Of a DNA stretch of 64,000 bases, positions 33,250-44,894 are shown piece by piece. The stretch is from Adiantum capillus-veneris. Lineage: Eukaryota; Streptophyta; Polypodiopsida; Polypodiales; Pteridaceae. Position 1 is the stretch's first letter. The number at the start of each line of letters is the position of its first letter. The stretch covers positions 99,276,087 through 99,340,086 of the forward strand of contig CM043966.1 in NCBI GenBank assembly GCA_014529385.2, read 5' to 3'. A program made the position numbers and the translations under genes. The notes under the pieces are model-generated. The model saw nothing but the letters and a program-made list of their open reading frames with translations. It did not search any database and was not told where the DNA came from.

Positions 33250-34830
33250 ATGGCTGACAATAGTAAAGAGAGTGAAATTAATGTTGATAACTTTGATTTT
33301 GCTCATGAGCAAGCTACTAATGATGCTTCAATGCTTGTTAACTATCTAGTTTCTAGGCTTCAACAAGCCATGGGCAATCCATCTCTCCAAAGTGAAGTGC
33401 AACAGCAGCTCCGTGCTCACGGGATTCTCCAAGCTCATCACCATGACGAGAGAACACCTAGGAAGCCTCCTTGTGAGACTACCAAAAGAGGTCTCTCTCC
33501 GATTCGGGAAGAAGAAGAGAATCCATATGAAGGGCTCAAGAACTTACTTCTTGATGATGCATCTCCTTCCCAAAGGAGAACTCAAGAGCCTCCACCGAAG
33601 GAACGAGAAAGAAGCGAGTCTCCCGCCACCTCGGCGGAGATGGCTCCACGAAGACGGCGGGCTAAACGCTCTCCATCACCACCAAAGCGGAGAAGACCAT
33701 CACACTCTTCTCCACGCCATAATTCAAAGAGGGATGATAAAAAGCAAGAGAAGAAAAAGGCGAGAAAGAGGACACCCTCTTCTCCATCTTCTTCATCCTC
33801 TTCCTCTTATGAAAGCTATGGTGAAGACGACAAAGATCAAGACAAGAAAAAGGCGAGAAAGAGGTCACCCTCTTCTCCACCTTCTTCAAATTCTTCATCT
33901 TCTGAAGAAAGTGATGGTGCAAATTTTGAACCATAAAAAAGAAGAGGCCATAGGAAATCCTATGCCGCATGGAAGAGGTCGTCCAAGGTGAAGAAATTCA
34001 AAGAGGGAGGGAAGAGCATCTCTTTCCTTACCTATGATGGCACCTTCGGTGCTACAGACAAAGTTTTGGCCTTTATCCAGCAATTCGATGCGGCGTTTGG
34101 AGATGAGGGCTTCACGGAGTCCTCTAAGCTACGCCATGTAGCTATGCACTTTCAAAAGTCCGCCAGACAATGGTGGTCTAGCCTACGAGCCAACGGTGAA
34201 GCTCCACGAACATGGAAGGCTTTAAGAGCTTCCATTATGAAGCAGTTTTTGGCCACCGATGCCAAAGACAAAGTACTCACCGAATAACGAAGCTTAAAGC
34301 TCTCTCCCAATGAATCTATCCACAAATATGTAGACAAGTTTTGGGACCTACAACTCAAAGCCACTGTCTTCAAAAAGTTGGATTTTGGAGAGCAAAAGCA
34401 ACAATTTTGTGCGGGCTTAACCGAAGAAATGGCGGAGTATGTCAACTCCCAAAGGCCACGTACCATATCGGCGGTAATACACCATACTATGGTGGCCTCG
34501 CAAATCAATTTCCAAACGGGGGGTAAACGAAATAATAAGCCCACGGAAAACAAGGGTTCCAATGAGCCTAAGGGGAAGGACAATGTCCAAAAGTCTCCTA
34601 AGGGCACTTCCAACAAAGCTAAAGAGAAGGGAGTTTACAAAGGAAAGAATAAACTCTCTCCTGAAGAGCTTGAGCGTTATCGTAAAGATAACCGGTGTTT
34701 CAAGTGCGGCGAACAAGGGCATGCGTACCGCGCTTGTCCCCAAAAGAACAACCGCCAAGATCCTCCTAGAGCTTCCTTGGTTGAAATCCAAGAGGAGGAG
34801 ATTCACCAAATTCACCACAAAGGATCTTCT
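33250..34830 (+). pseudogene. A1 gag with SR-rich domain and zinc knuckle
   Basis: Starts MADNSKESEINVDNFDF at 33250. Residues about 75-225 are Arg/Ser/Lys-rich (RRRAKRSPSPPKRRRPSHSS; KKARKRTPSSPSSSSSSS), like SR splicing proteins. A TAA at 33934-33936 ends the first frame, but the same frame continues with the capsid region (TYDGTFGATDKVLAFIQQ, FQKSARQWWSSL, TWKALRASIMKQFL), has a second stop at about 34285, and reaches the knuckle CFKCGEQGHAYRAC (34696-34737, all four zinc ligands present). Gag forms the particle and binds RNA. In A2 the residues at both stop positions differ, so the stops are individual lesions. Confidence 0.9.
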
Positions 34831-35474
34831 TTATGCCATGCTTGGGGAAAGGTAAGAGAACATGATGCTTTTATTCTCTTTGACACTGGTTCTACTCACA
34901 ATTTCATATATATGGAGTTAGCCACCAAGCTAGGCATACAATCCTACGAGATGGGAGATATCCTACCCGCAGACAGTGCCTTCAAGGGGCAAGAAGCTTC
35001 AGTCACTCCCTTAATTGGGAAATTGAGGCTTCATGTCCAAGGCTATGTGGACAAAGAGGACTTCTTTATCTCTCCTCTCAAGCATGAGGATGTAATCCTA
35101 GGGGCACCATGGTTTGACCGCCTGGCTGCCGATGTTAAATTTCCTGAAAGGAGAATCTCCTTTAAGTTCAGGGAAAAGGACATGTATATAGATGCTAAGG
35201 AGATGGGTAACACCATCCCCATTGTACATACACCAGCTTTAACCAAGTCAATAAGAGCTCTATTTCCGTGTACATGATTTTTGTTAAAGATTCTCAAAAT
35301 GAACCTAATGCTTTAGCAAAAGAAAATAAAAGCAACCAAAAGGAATTAGAGTTATCCAATTTTCTCAAGGGGTTTCAAGATGTTTTTATTGACGACATCC
35401 CTTGTGAGCTACCTCCTAAACGAGGTAATGACGACCATGCAATTGAACTTCTTCCAGGAAGTTCACCGCCTAAC
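34831..35474 (+). pseudogene. A1 protease and pol start
   Basis: Aspartic protease region with an intact active-site triad FDTGSTHNF (Asp codon at 34882), followed by LATKLGI, the flap-like LIGKLRLHV and VILGAPWFDRL. A one-base deletion near 35250 shifts the frame (the A2 copy has AATAAAGAG where A1 has AATAAGAG), so the following linker (VKDSQNEPNAL, FQDVFIDDIPCELPP) is in another frame. The coding sequence is then cut by the nested LTR at 35475. Confidence 0.88.
35470..35474 (+). repeat. Target duplication of nested solo LTR, left (CTAAC)
   Basis: CTAAC directly before the nested LTR, repeated at 37066-37070. Removing LTR and one copy restores colinearity with the A2 sequence at 61566-61572. 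Confidence 0.93.
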
Positions 35475-37065
35475 TGTCATAATAATCAATATCTAATTCT
35501 CCTAAATGATTTTCTCATATTAAACTGATCATTTAATGTGGGGAAGTGCCAAGGGAGAAAAAGCTAGAATATTGGTTAAGTTAGCAGACCGGCCACAGTA
35601 GGGATCCAAAGGAGGGAAAATAGGGATCCAAAGGGGGGGCCATCTGCAAAAGAGCCATGTGAAACAATGGGCCAAAAAGACCCTAAGGTTCAGCCCATTA
35701 AGACTTCCAAAATGCTAAGGTTCCAAAATTCAAAGGTTGTGTCCAAAGGTTAACCCTAGGGAAAATTGGATGCTTAGTGTGAGCTCAAAAAGTCTTTGCA
35801 TATCCCTACATGGGAGGGGGCGAGCCCCAAAGCTAGGGGATGAGAGAGAAAGCTACACACACACACACAGGCTCCCTTTACACAAAGGGAATGAGGGACA
35901 CATGTCAGCTCCCTAGGCCAGATGCCCACAAGGTGTGCTCAATTCCTATTGGAAGACCCTTGAAGTGGACCAATGAGAATTAAGTTAGAGTAAATCTAGT
36001 TTAATTAATTTAAAAACATTTAATAAAAGAAACCAATAAGAATTAAGTGTCCTAGAAGACTATTGGGCAGTCTCCCAAGGGGTCCAATGAGCATTCAGGA
36101 GCCCCATGGCTTGCCTGATTCCTATTGGCCAGGAGGCAAAGGGGTCCAATGAGGGTTTAGTTTAATTATTTAATTATCTAAAGCTCTCACAAAAGGGGAA
36201 AGGGGGACACATGTCAGAAGGCTGTCACTTATGCTGCTTAATCCCTATTGGCTTGACCTGGGGAGGTCCAATGAGGCAAAAGCCAGCCTAACTTAGCAGC
36301 TAGGGCTCGCCCAAGAGAGAGAGGGGGCTGATTTTTGCTTGGCATTGACACACACACTCTCACACTTGACCATGTGTGAAGGGAAAATACTCTATCTCCT
36401 CCCAAGCTTTAATGGAGAGCTCATCACCTACTCCAAGCTTGTGAGATAGAAGCCTACATCAACACTCTCTTGGCATGTGGATGCAAATCCAACCAAGAGC
36501 CAAGCTTCAATGCATGCTCATCTTCTCTACCAAGCTAATTACTAAGCTAAGCTATGCTAATACGAGTGATTATGTGAGGAGATGTACTTCTTTCTCGTAA
36601 GATACTTCTTTTTCCTCTCAATCTACTCTCATACCCTGCTAGCTCTCACCATCTTCGAAGGTGTGTGAGGTCTTGGGTCTGAGAACGGGGATAATTCAAG
36701 TTGTGTTTGATTAAGTGTTTTGCTTGGTGTATGAAGCTTCCATCTTCATTGCACTAGCTAGTCTTGAAGGAACTCAAAGAATTGTATTGTACAATGTCTC
36801 TCTTGATGGGAGAAACCATAATACAAAGCCTTTTGGAGGGGGGACCAGCTCCATGCAAATCCGGTCCTCAACTGTTGTCCATAGCTTAATTGCTCTCTCT
36901 TTTGAAAGTATTGTCGATGCTATCTAACTAGGTGTTATGCTTTTTGTTGCTCTCTCCACCCAAGTACTCTTGTAATTCTCATTAGGAATCAACTCTAATG
37001 AAATGCCCACTATGTTCATGCTAAATTCCGCTACACAAAAAGATTTTAGGCCATTAAATGTTACA
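35475..37065 (+). mobile_element. Solo LTR of family A nested inside A1
   Basis: 1591 bp, full length, same orientation as A1, starting TGTCATAATAATC and ending ATGTTACA, with its own 5-bp duplication. A solo LTR forms when the two LTRs of an insertion recombine and the interior is lost. It differs more from the A1 LTRs than these do from each other (for example AGTGTGAGCTCAAAAAGTC near 35776), so it came from a different donor copy. It sits between protease and RT codons of A1. Confidence 0.93.
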
Positions 37066-37070
37066 CTAAC
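37066..37070 (+). repeat. Target duplication of nested solo LTR, right (CTAAC)
   Basis: Matches 35470-35474. Confidence 0.93.
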
Positions 37071-39135
37071 AAACCTCCTTATAGAGTTTCTCAAGCTCAA
37101 CAAGAGGAGATTATGCGGCAAGTGCATGAGTTAGTTGAGAAGGGCATGGTTAGGCCTAGCTCATCTCCATTTTGCTCACCTGTGCTATTAGTGCAAAAGA
37201 AAGACGGCACATATCATATGTGTGTCGACTATAGAGCACTAAATAGGATCACTATCAAGAATAGGTTTCCCATTCCAAGGGTAGAAGACCTATTTGATAA
37301 GCTACAAGGATCGACCTACTTCAGTAGGATTGACCTAAAAAGTGGCTATCATCAAATAAGGATAGTTGATCAAGACATTGTAAAGACCGCATTTCGTACT
37401 ACATTTGGTCTTTACGAATACATTGTCATGCCTTTTGGCTTGACCAATGCACCAGCCACATTCAACCGCTTGATGGAGAAGCTGTTCAGGCCTCATCGAA
37501 CCTTCACTGGAGTGTTCTTTGATGATATTATCATCTACTCTAATTCATTGGAGGAACACAAGCAACACCTCCAGGTAATATTTCAAGTTTTAAGAGAGAA
37601 TAAACTTTATGTTAATCGAAAGAAAATTGAATTTTTCTTGCAAGAGATTCAATATTTAGGTCACATTATCTCTCAAGATGGAATTCAAATGGATCCACCC
37701 AAGTTAGAGGTAATAAAAGGATGGCCTAAACCAAGGAATCTTCATGAACTAAGAAGCTTTATAGGTATGTGTGCATACTATAGACGCTTCATAGAAAAGT
37801 TCTCACGAATTGCGGGACCATTACATGACCTAACAAAGAAAAATGTTAGGTATACGTGGTCTGCTAAGGAGAACAATGCTTTCGAAAAGCTTAAAGAAAA
37901 GCTTATCTCTCAACCTGTGCTTACACTACCGGATCTCTCAAAACCATTTGAGGTCCAATGTGATGCTTGTGGTGATTGCCTTGGGGCTGTTCTGCTCCAA
38001 GAAGGGCACGCCATAGGCTATGAGAGTCGAAGGCTCGACCCTGTTGAGCAAGCTCTAAGCATATACGAACAAGAACTCCTTGCAGTTCTACATGCCTTAG
38101 ACTCATGGAAGCACTATTTATTAGGGACTCCTTTCATTCTGCGAACGGATCACCAAAGTCTTAAGTACTTCATGACGCAGACCAAGCTTTCCGACAAACA
38201 AATGAGGTGGGCAAATTTCCTTTCGCAATTTCATTTTCATATTGCTCACATTGCTGGCAAGCATAATCAAGTAGCCGATGCACTCTCAAGACGACCGAGA
38301 GTGAATGCGGTTTCCATAGCAACTCACAATGATCTATCTTCAATGATAGATGAGTATGCTATTGATCCCGATTTTAGAGATGTGATTTCAGCCCTTGCAT
38401 TAGGGAAGAAAGAAGAACCATTTACTTTACAAGATGGTTATCTTCTCTATGGCAATAGACTATGCGTTACTAAATCACTACGTGAGAAAGTAATGTATGA
38501 ATCTCATGCTCCCCCATATGCGGGGCATAGAGGGATTCAGTCTACCCTAAAGGGAATTGAAGCATATTTCTATTGGCCTACCATGAAAGTGAACATACAC
38601 GAGTATGTTTCCAAATGTGTGGTATGTCAAAAGACAAAATTTGATAGAGGGAAGCAACTTGGATTGCTTCAACCCTTGCCAATCCCTAATTCACCTTGGG
38701 AGAGCATATCCATGGATTTTATCTTTGGATTGCCTAAGTCTATCCATGGGAATACAGGAATATGGACGATAGTAGACAGGTTCAGTAAACAAGCTCATTT
38801 TATACCTGTCAAAAAGACTATCAAAGCCCATCAAATGGTAACCCTCTTCATTTCACAAATTTTCAAGTACCATGGCTTGCCAATGTCCATAGTGTCGGAT
38901 AGAGATCCTAGAATGACCAGTAATTTCTGGAAGGGTCTCTTTGAGAATTTAGGAACAAGGCTAAACTTCTCTTCGGCCTATCATCCACAAACTGATGGCC
39001 AAAGTGAAATAGCTAACCTAACCATTCTTGATCTACTAAAAGCCTATGTAACGGAAGTAGATCAAAGATCCCAATAGGAGAAGTACTTACCCTTAGTAGA
39101 GTATGCTTACAATAACACTGTACATATTTCCACGG
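37071..39135 (+). pseudogene. A1 reverse transcriptase, RNase H, truncated integrase
   Basis: An open frame of 654 codons runs from 37113 to 39077. RT: LVQKKDGTYHMCVDYRALN, YFSRIDLKSGYHQIRI, FGLTNAPATFNRLM and the catalytic VFFDDIIIYS (FFDD at 37515-37526). Connection: IGMCAYYRRFIEKFS. RNase H: VQCDACGDCLGAVL, YEQELLAVLHAL, LRTDHQSLKYF. Integrase: zinc-binding HH-CC (HAPPYAGHRG ... CVVCQKTK), core Asp in SMDFIFGLP, SDRDP, and the Glu in QTDGQSEIA. A TAG at 39075-39077 and a deletion at about 39135 remove the rest, including any chromodomain. The RT and RNase H parts look intact. Confidence 0.93.
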
Positions 39136-39138
39136 GGG
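39133..39138 (+). other. Deletion junction between integrase and 3' LTR
   Basis: The sequence TTCCACGGGGGGCCATCTGC joins integrase codons (A2 counterpart TCCACGGGAAAAGC near 63632) to an internal LTR position equivalent to about 31400. The shared GGG suggests end joining at microhomology. Lost: integrase C-terminus, 3' untranslated part, polypurine tract and the first 160 bp or so of the LTR. Confidence 0.88.
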
Positions 39139-40566
39139 GCCATCTGCAAAAGAGCCATGTGAAACAATGGGCCAAAAAGACCCTAAGGTTCAGCCCATTA
39201 AGACTTCCAAAATGCTAAGGTTCCAAAATTCAAAGGTTGAGTCCAAAGGTCAAACCTAGGGAAAATTGGATGCTTTGTGTGTGCCCTAAAAGTCTTTGCA
39301 CATCCCTACATGGGAGGGGGCGAGCCCCAAAGCTAGGGGATGAGAGAGAAAGCCACACACACACACACAGGCTCCCTTTACACAAAGGGAATGAGGGACA
39401 CATGTCAGCTCCCTAGGCCAGATGCCCACAAGGTGTGCCCAGTTCCTATTGGAAGACCCTTGAAGTGGACCAATGAGAATTAAGCTAGAGTAAATGTAGT
39501 TTAATTAATTTAAAAACATTTAATAAAAGAAACCAATGAGAAATAAGTCTCCTAGAAGACTATTGGGCAGTCTCCCAAAGGGTCCAATGAGCATTCAGAA
39601 GCCTCATGGCTTGCCTGATTCCTATTGTCCAGGAGACAAAGGGGTCCAATGAGAGTTTTGTTTAATTATTTAATTATCTAAAGCTCTCACAAAAGGGGAA
39701 AGGGGGACACATGTCTAAAGGCTATCACTTATGCTGTTTAATTCCTATTGGCTTGACCTGGGGAGGTCCAATGAGGCAAAAGACAGACCTAATTAGCAGC
39801 TAGGGCTCGCCCAAGAGAGAGAGAGGGATGATTTTTGCTTGGCATGGACACACACACACTCACACTTGACCATGTGTGAAGGAAGAATACTCTATCTCCT
39901 CCCAAGCTTTAATGGAGAGCTCATCACCTACTCCAAGCTTGTGAGATAGAAGCCTACATCAACACTCTCTTGGCATGTGGATGCAAATCCAACCAAGAGC
40001 CAAGCTTCAATGCATGCTCATCTCCTCTACCAAGCTAATTACTAAGCTAAGCTATGCTAATATGAGTGATTATGTGAGGAGATGTACATCTTTCTCGTAA
40101 GATACTCCTTTTTCTTCTAAATCTACTCTCATACCCTGCTAGCTCTCACCATCTTCGAAGGTGTGTGAGGTCTTGGGTCTGAGAACGGGGATAATTCAAG
40201 TTGTGTTTGATTAAGTGTTTTGCTTGGTGTATGAAGCTTCCATCTTCATTGCACTAGCTAGTCTTGAAGGAACACAAAGAATTGTATTGTACAATGTCTC
40301 TCTTGATGGGAGAAACCATAATACAAAGCCTTTTGGAGGGGGGACCGGCTCCATGCAAATCCGGTCCTCAACTGTTGTCAATAGCTTAATTGCTCTCTCT
40401 TTTGAAAGTATTGTCGATGCTATCTAACTAGGTGTTATGCTTTTTGTTGCTCTCTCTCCACCCAAGCACTCTTGTAATTCTCATTAGGAATCTATTCTAA
40501 TGAAATGCCCACTATGTTCATGATAATTTCCGCTATACATAAGATTTTAGGCCATTAAATGTTACA
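39136..40566 (+). repeat. 3' LTR of A1 (5'-truncated)
   Basis: About 1430 bp, matching 31400-32832 with roughly six single-base differences by eye (for example ATTGTCC for ATTGGCC, CCTACTCC for CCTAATCC, CCCTGC for CCGTGC). It ends ATGTTACA followed by the GGAGA duplication. Confidence 0.95.
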
Positions 40567-40571
40567 GGAGA
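40567..40571 (+). repeat. Target duplication of A1, right copy (GGAGA)
   Basis: Matches 31236-31240. Confidence 0.9.
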
Positions 40572-41985
40572 GGTCATCAAAAATCCTATTCTGCTTGGAA
40601 AATGTCCAACAAGTTCAAGAAGTTCAAGGAGGGAGAGAAGAACAACTTTTCTCACCTATGAATCGTGATGGCACCGTTGGTGCCACGAACAAAGTCTTAG
40701 CCTTTATCCAACAATTTAATACAGCCTTTGGAGATGACGGCTTCACAAAGTCCTCTAAGTTACACCATGTAGCTATTCATTTCCAAAAGTCTACCAGACA
40801 ATGGTGGCCTAGTCTACGAGCTAACTACAAAGCTCAAAAACATGGAAAACCCTAAGAGCTTCCATAATAAAGCAGTTTCTTGCAAGCAATGCCAAAGACA
40901 AAGTTCTCACCAAATGGTGAAGCTTGAAGTTGTCTCCCTACGAGTCTATCCACAAGTATGTGGAATTTTTTTGGAATTTACATCTCAAAGCCACATTCTA
41001 TAAAAAGATAGACTTTGCAGAAAAAAAAAGTTTTGTGCTAGGCTTTCTGAAGGTATGACCGAGAATGTCAACTCTCAACGGCCTAGGACCATCTCTGCGG
41101 TCATACACCATAGTGTGGTCGCCTCGCATATCAATTTCCAACAAGGGGCTAAGAGGAATTCTAAGCCCATGGAAATTAAAGAGAGAAATGAACCTAGAGG
41201 GAAGAATAATGCTCAAAATTCTTCCTAAGGAAACTCTAGCAACAACAACAAAGCTAAGGAAAAAGGAGTCTACAAAGGCAAGAATTGACTTTCTCCCAAG
41301 GACCTAGAGCGTTATCGCAAAGATAACTAGTGCTTCAACTATGGGGAGCAAGGGCATGCCTATCATGCTTGCCCCCAAAGAAATATGCACAGTGAGCCAC
41401 CTAGAGTCTCTATGGTTGAAGCTCCAAAAGACGATGCTCATTGCCAAGGATTTCTCCTTTCCTATGCTTGGGGAAAGGTGCGAGATCATGATGCCTTTAT
41501 TTTGTTTGACCCTGGTTCAACTCACAACTTCATATCCACAGAGTTGGCCACCAAGCTAGGCATACAAGCCCACAAGATGGGAGATGCATTGAAAGCCAAT
41601 GGAGCTTTTAAGGAACAAGACGCCTCGGTTACTCCCTTACTTGGAAAATTGAGGCTTCATGTCCAAAGCTATGTGGACAAAGAGGATTTCTTCATCGCCC
41701 CTCTCAAACATGAGGATGTTATCCTTGGGGCACCATGGTTCACTCGCATGGCTACCACTATGAAGTTCCCTGAAAGGATGATTTATTTCAATTACGAGGA
41801 AAAATCCATGTACAAAGATGCTAATGAGTCAGGGAATACCATATCCCTGATAAATACGCTTGCTTTTGATAAGTCAATGAAAAGCTCTATTTCTATGTAT
41901 ACGATTTTTGGTAGAGAATCTGTAAATGTAACTTATGTTTTCACAAGTAGCAATAAAAGGAATCAAGAGGAATTAGAGTTGTCAT
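40572..41985 (+). pseudogene. Element B gag and protease relic
   Basis: Gag capsid blocks are readable with frame changes (GATNKVLAFIQQFNTAF, FQKSTRQWW, RPRTISAVIHH). The knuckle is CFNYGEQGHAYHAC, with the second Cys replaced by Tyr. A frame of 200 codons (41385-41987) carries the protease with FDPGSTHNF, so the catalytic DTG is DPG, followed by LLGKLRLHV and VILGAPWFTRM. Stops at about 40660, 40853, 41228, 41288 and 41328 break gag. The whole stretch aligns with A1 33930-35350. Confidence 0.85.
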
Positions 41986-42079
41986 AAATGGATTCCAAGA
42001 TGTTTTCATTGATGACATCCCTAGTGAGCTACCTCCAAAACAAGGGGATGATGACCAAGCAATAGAGATTCTACCATGA

Positions 42080-43190
42080 AGCTCACCGCCTGATTAACCT
42101 CCTTATCGAGTTTCACAAGTTCAATAAGAGGAGATCATGAGGCAAGTGCATGAATTGGTGGAAAAAGGGATGTGGAGGCCTAGCTCCTCTCCATTCTATT
42201 CACCAGTAGTTTTAGTGCAAAAGAAAGACGACACATATCACATGTGTGTTGGGGACTATAGAGCACTAAATAGGATCACTATATCAAAAAAAAGATTTCT
42301 CGTGTCGCAGGTAGAAGATCAATTTGATAAGTTACAAGTTTTGGCCTGAGAAATGCTCCAGCCACATTCAAATTCATGATGGCTTGAGAAATGCTCCAGC
42401 CACATTCAAATTCATGATGGACAAAAATCTTCAGGCCGCTCAAATTTTCTTGAGGAGTACGTGACACCTCCAGGTAATCTTTCAAGTTTGAGAGAGAATA
42501 AGCTTTTCATTAATCAAAAGAAAAGTGATTTTTTCCTACAAGAGATTCAATATTTAGGTCACATTATCTCTAAATTGGCACCATATGGATCCAACAAAGT
42601 TAGAGGTAATAAAAGAATGGCCTAATCCAAGGGATCTACATGAGCTACGAAGCTTTATAGGTATTTGTGCATACTATAGACGCTTCATAGAAAAAATATC
42701 GCTAATAGCAAGCCCATTACATGACTTAACAAAAAAGAACGTTAAGTATTCATGGACTGCAAAAGAGCAAGAAGCTTAAGGAGAAGCTTATCTCTCAACT
42801 TGTGCTCACACTACTAGATCTCTCAAAGCATTTGAGGTCCAATGTGATGCTTGTGGTGATTGCCTTGGAGCTGTTTTTCTTCAAGAAGGGCATGCCATGG
42901 CATATGAGAGTCAAAGAATCAACTTTGATAAGCGAGTATTGGGCAAATATGAAAAAGAGCTACTAGCCATTCTATATGCCCTAGACACGTGGAAACTCTA
43001 TCTCTTGTGGACTCAATTCATCCTACAAACGAATCACAAAGCCTCAAGAACTTCATGACACAAACCAAGCTTTTCAACAAACAAATGAGGTGGAAATTTT
43101 TTCTTTTGCAATTTAAATTTCATGTTGCTCACATTGTTAGCAAGCACAATCAAGTGGCCGATGCACTTTCACGACGGCCAAGGGTGAATT
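42080..43190 (+). pseudogene. Element B RT-RNase H relic
   Basis: RT begins MRQVHELVEKG, LVQKKDDTYHMCVGDYRALN, then after DKLQ a deletion removes the SRIDLKSGY, MPFGL and FFDD blocks. A duplicated 38-bp piece (NAPATFKFM) and a decayed HLQVIFQV follow, then MDPTKLEVIKEWPNP, IGICAYYRRFIEKIS, and RNase H VQCDACGDCLGAVF and YEKELLAILYALD. Without the catalytic Asp pair it cannot polymerise. Confidence 0.85.
42345..42420 (+). repeat. 38-bp tandem duplication in element B RT
   Basis: Units 42345-42382 and 42383-42420, starting CCTGAGAAATGCTCCAGCCA and CTTGAGAAATGCTCCAGCCA; one base differs. Confidence 0.95.
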
Positions 43191-44560
43191 TGGTGTCAAT
43201 AGCAACTCATAATGATCTACATTTTATGATAGATGAGTATGCTATTGATCGAGCCTTTAAGTATGTAATTACAGTCTTTGCATGCGGGAAGAAAGAAGAA
43301 CCATTCACTTTGGAGGATAGTTATCTTCTAAACGATAGGCTATGTGTTACTCACCCCTACAATAAGAAAGTCATGTATGAATCCCATGTTTCTCCTTATG
43401 CGGGGCATGAATTCCATAATCTACTCGTCGAGGAGTAGAAATGTATTTTTGCTGATCTACCATGAAAAGTAAACATACAAGAGTATGTTTCAAAATGTGT
43501 GGTATGCCAAAAGTCAAAATTTGTCCGAGGGAAGCAACTTGGATTGTTTCAGTCGACATGCTTAGCAAGAAAAAACACTCTATGTATGTCAAAAAGACTA
43601 TTAAGACACATCAAATGGCAACCCTCTTTAGATCTCAAATTTTCAAGTATCATGGCTTGCCAACATCCATAGTGTCGGACATAGATCCTAGAATGACAAG
43701 TAATTTTTGGAAGGGTCTCTTTGAGAATCTAGAAATTAGATTAAATTTCTCTTTCGGCCTATCATCCACAAATGGATGACCAAAGTGAAATAAATAATCT
43801 AACGATTCTTGATCTACTAAAAGCCTATGTCATGGAAGTAAATCAAAACTATCAACGAGAGAAGTACAATTCTCTTATAGAGTATGCGTACAATAACAGT
43901 GTACATACTTCTATGGGGAAAGCATGTTTTGAGGTTAAAGAGGGAAGATCCAAAAGTCCCTTACTACCTAAAAATACATGGGAAGATCTTGGATGCTGAT
44001 GATTATAGCCGATACTTATAAGAATCTTTTCCAAAGATTAAAGAGGTGGTTGCTACTAATAAGCACATAAGAGCCTCAGTCTTTAAGGAAAATGACTGGG
44101 TCTCGCTAAAGTTTATCAAGGCTTATTTAATTTATACTATGGGCTAGAATCCTACGGGCCACCAAGAGTATTATGCTAAACTAGCAAAAATATACTATGG
44201 TCCTTTTTAAATTCTTAAGCCAATCAATGAGATGGATTATCAATTAAAGTTGACCAACCATTGGCTCATGAACAATTTTTTCCATGGGAGTCTACTTAAG
44301 CCTTACAAAGGAGCACCACCAAAAGAAGCAATAGTTGCAGACCCTCAAAAAATCAAAGATCAAGAAGAGGTACTTCAATCTGAGTCCATCCTACAACACG
44401 AAGACAAAGTATTAAGAAACAGTAAGATTATCGAATGATATCTTATTAAGTTAAAGAATTATCCTTTTAAAGATGCTAGATGGATGTAAGGAACTTAGCT
44501 TAATGATAATATGAACCTTGTCAATGCTTACAATGATGCCTTAGAGTAAGCATATGAAAA
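43191..44560 (+). pseudogene. Element B integrase and chromodomain-like relic
   Basis: Integrase zinc region is partly lost (HVSPYAGHEF, CVVCQKSK), the first core block is deleted around 43560, then IKTHQMATLF, IVSDIDPRMTSNFWKG and VEVNQ-type blocks remain. The C-terminal part reads LAKIYYGPF, HGSLLKPYKGAPPKE, then a decayed chromodomain: ILQHEDKVLRNSKIIE, a stop, YLIKLKNYPFKDARWM (about 44436-44488). The chromodomain places families A and B with the chromoviruses, whose integrase tail targets heterochromatin marks. Many stops. Confidence 0.8.
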
Positions 44561-44894
44561 TGCATTTTAATGAACAATGTTTTTGTCTTATAAGACTCTC
44601 TCTTTCTATTATTGTGCACAAAATTTAAGAAGTATGCATGCTTAGGATCATGTTTGTGGCAAAGACGTCTCCCAAACACCAAGTGGAACTTGTCACTCTA
44701 CTTTGTAACTAAAAGAGCAAACATGCTTGTGGTAGCTAAGTCTCTCGAGCACCAAATGGATTAGTCATCCATTATGGAATGATGTTGTAGGGTAAAAAGG
44801 GATCCTCTACCCACTAAGAAACATGGACTAATGACTAGGCTTTATCTTTTCTACCTCATAGTTGAGGATGACTATGATTTCAAGAGATAGTTAA
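44561..44894 (+). other. 3' untranslated part of element B
   Basis: Non-coding stretch between the chromodomain relic and the LTR. The sequence before the LTR, CAAGAGATAGTTAA, is only weakly purine-rich, so the polypurine tract is decayed or short. Confidence 0.6.

Larger units (their letters stand above)
31241..40566 (+). mobile_element. Ty3/gypsy element A1 (chromovirus-like)
   Basis: Complete-ended insertion of about 9.3 kb, flanked by the GGAGA duplication. Order: 5' LTR, initiator-Met primer site, gag with an SR-rich region and zinc knuckle, protease, then a solo LTR of the same family nested in pol, then RT, RNase H and the first part of integrase, then a deletion joining integrase to the 3' LTR. 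The two outer LTRs show only about six differences by eye over 1.43 kb, so the insertion is recent. It cannot move by itself because integrase is cut and frames are broken. Confidence 0.93.

Noticed and set aside
33392-33991. Long +1 frame across the SR-rich gag (also 59711-60088)
   Set aside because: Shadow of the Arg/Ser-rich gag frame; its Leu/His/Arg composition is a frame-shift product and the true frame has the conserved blocks.
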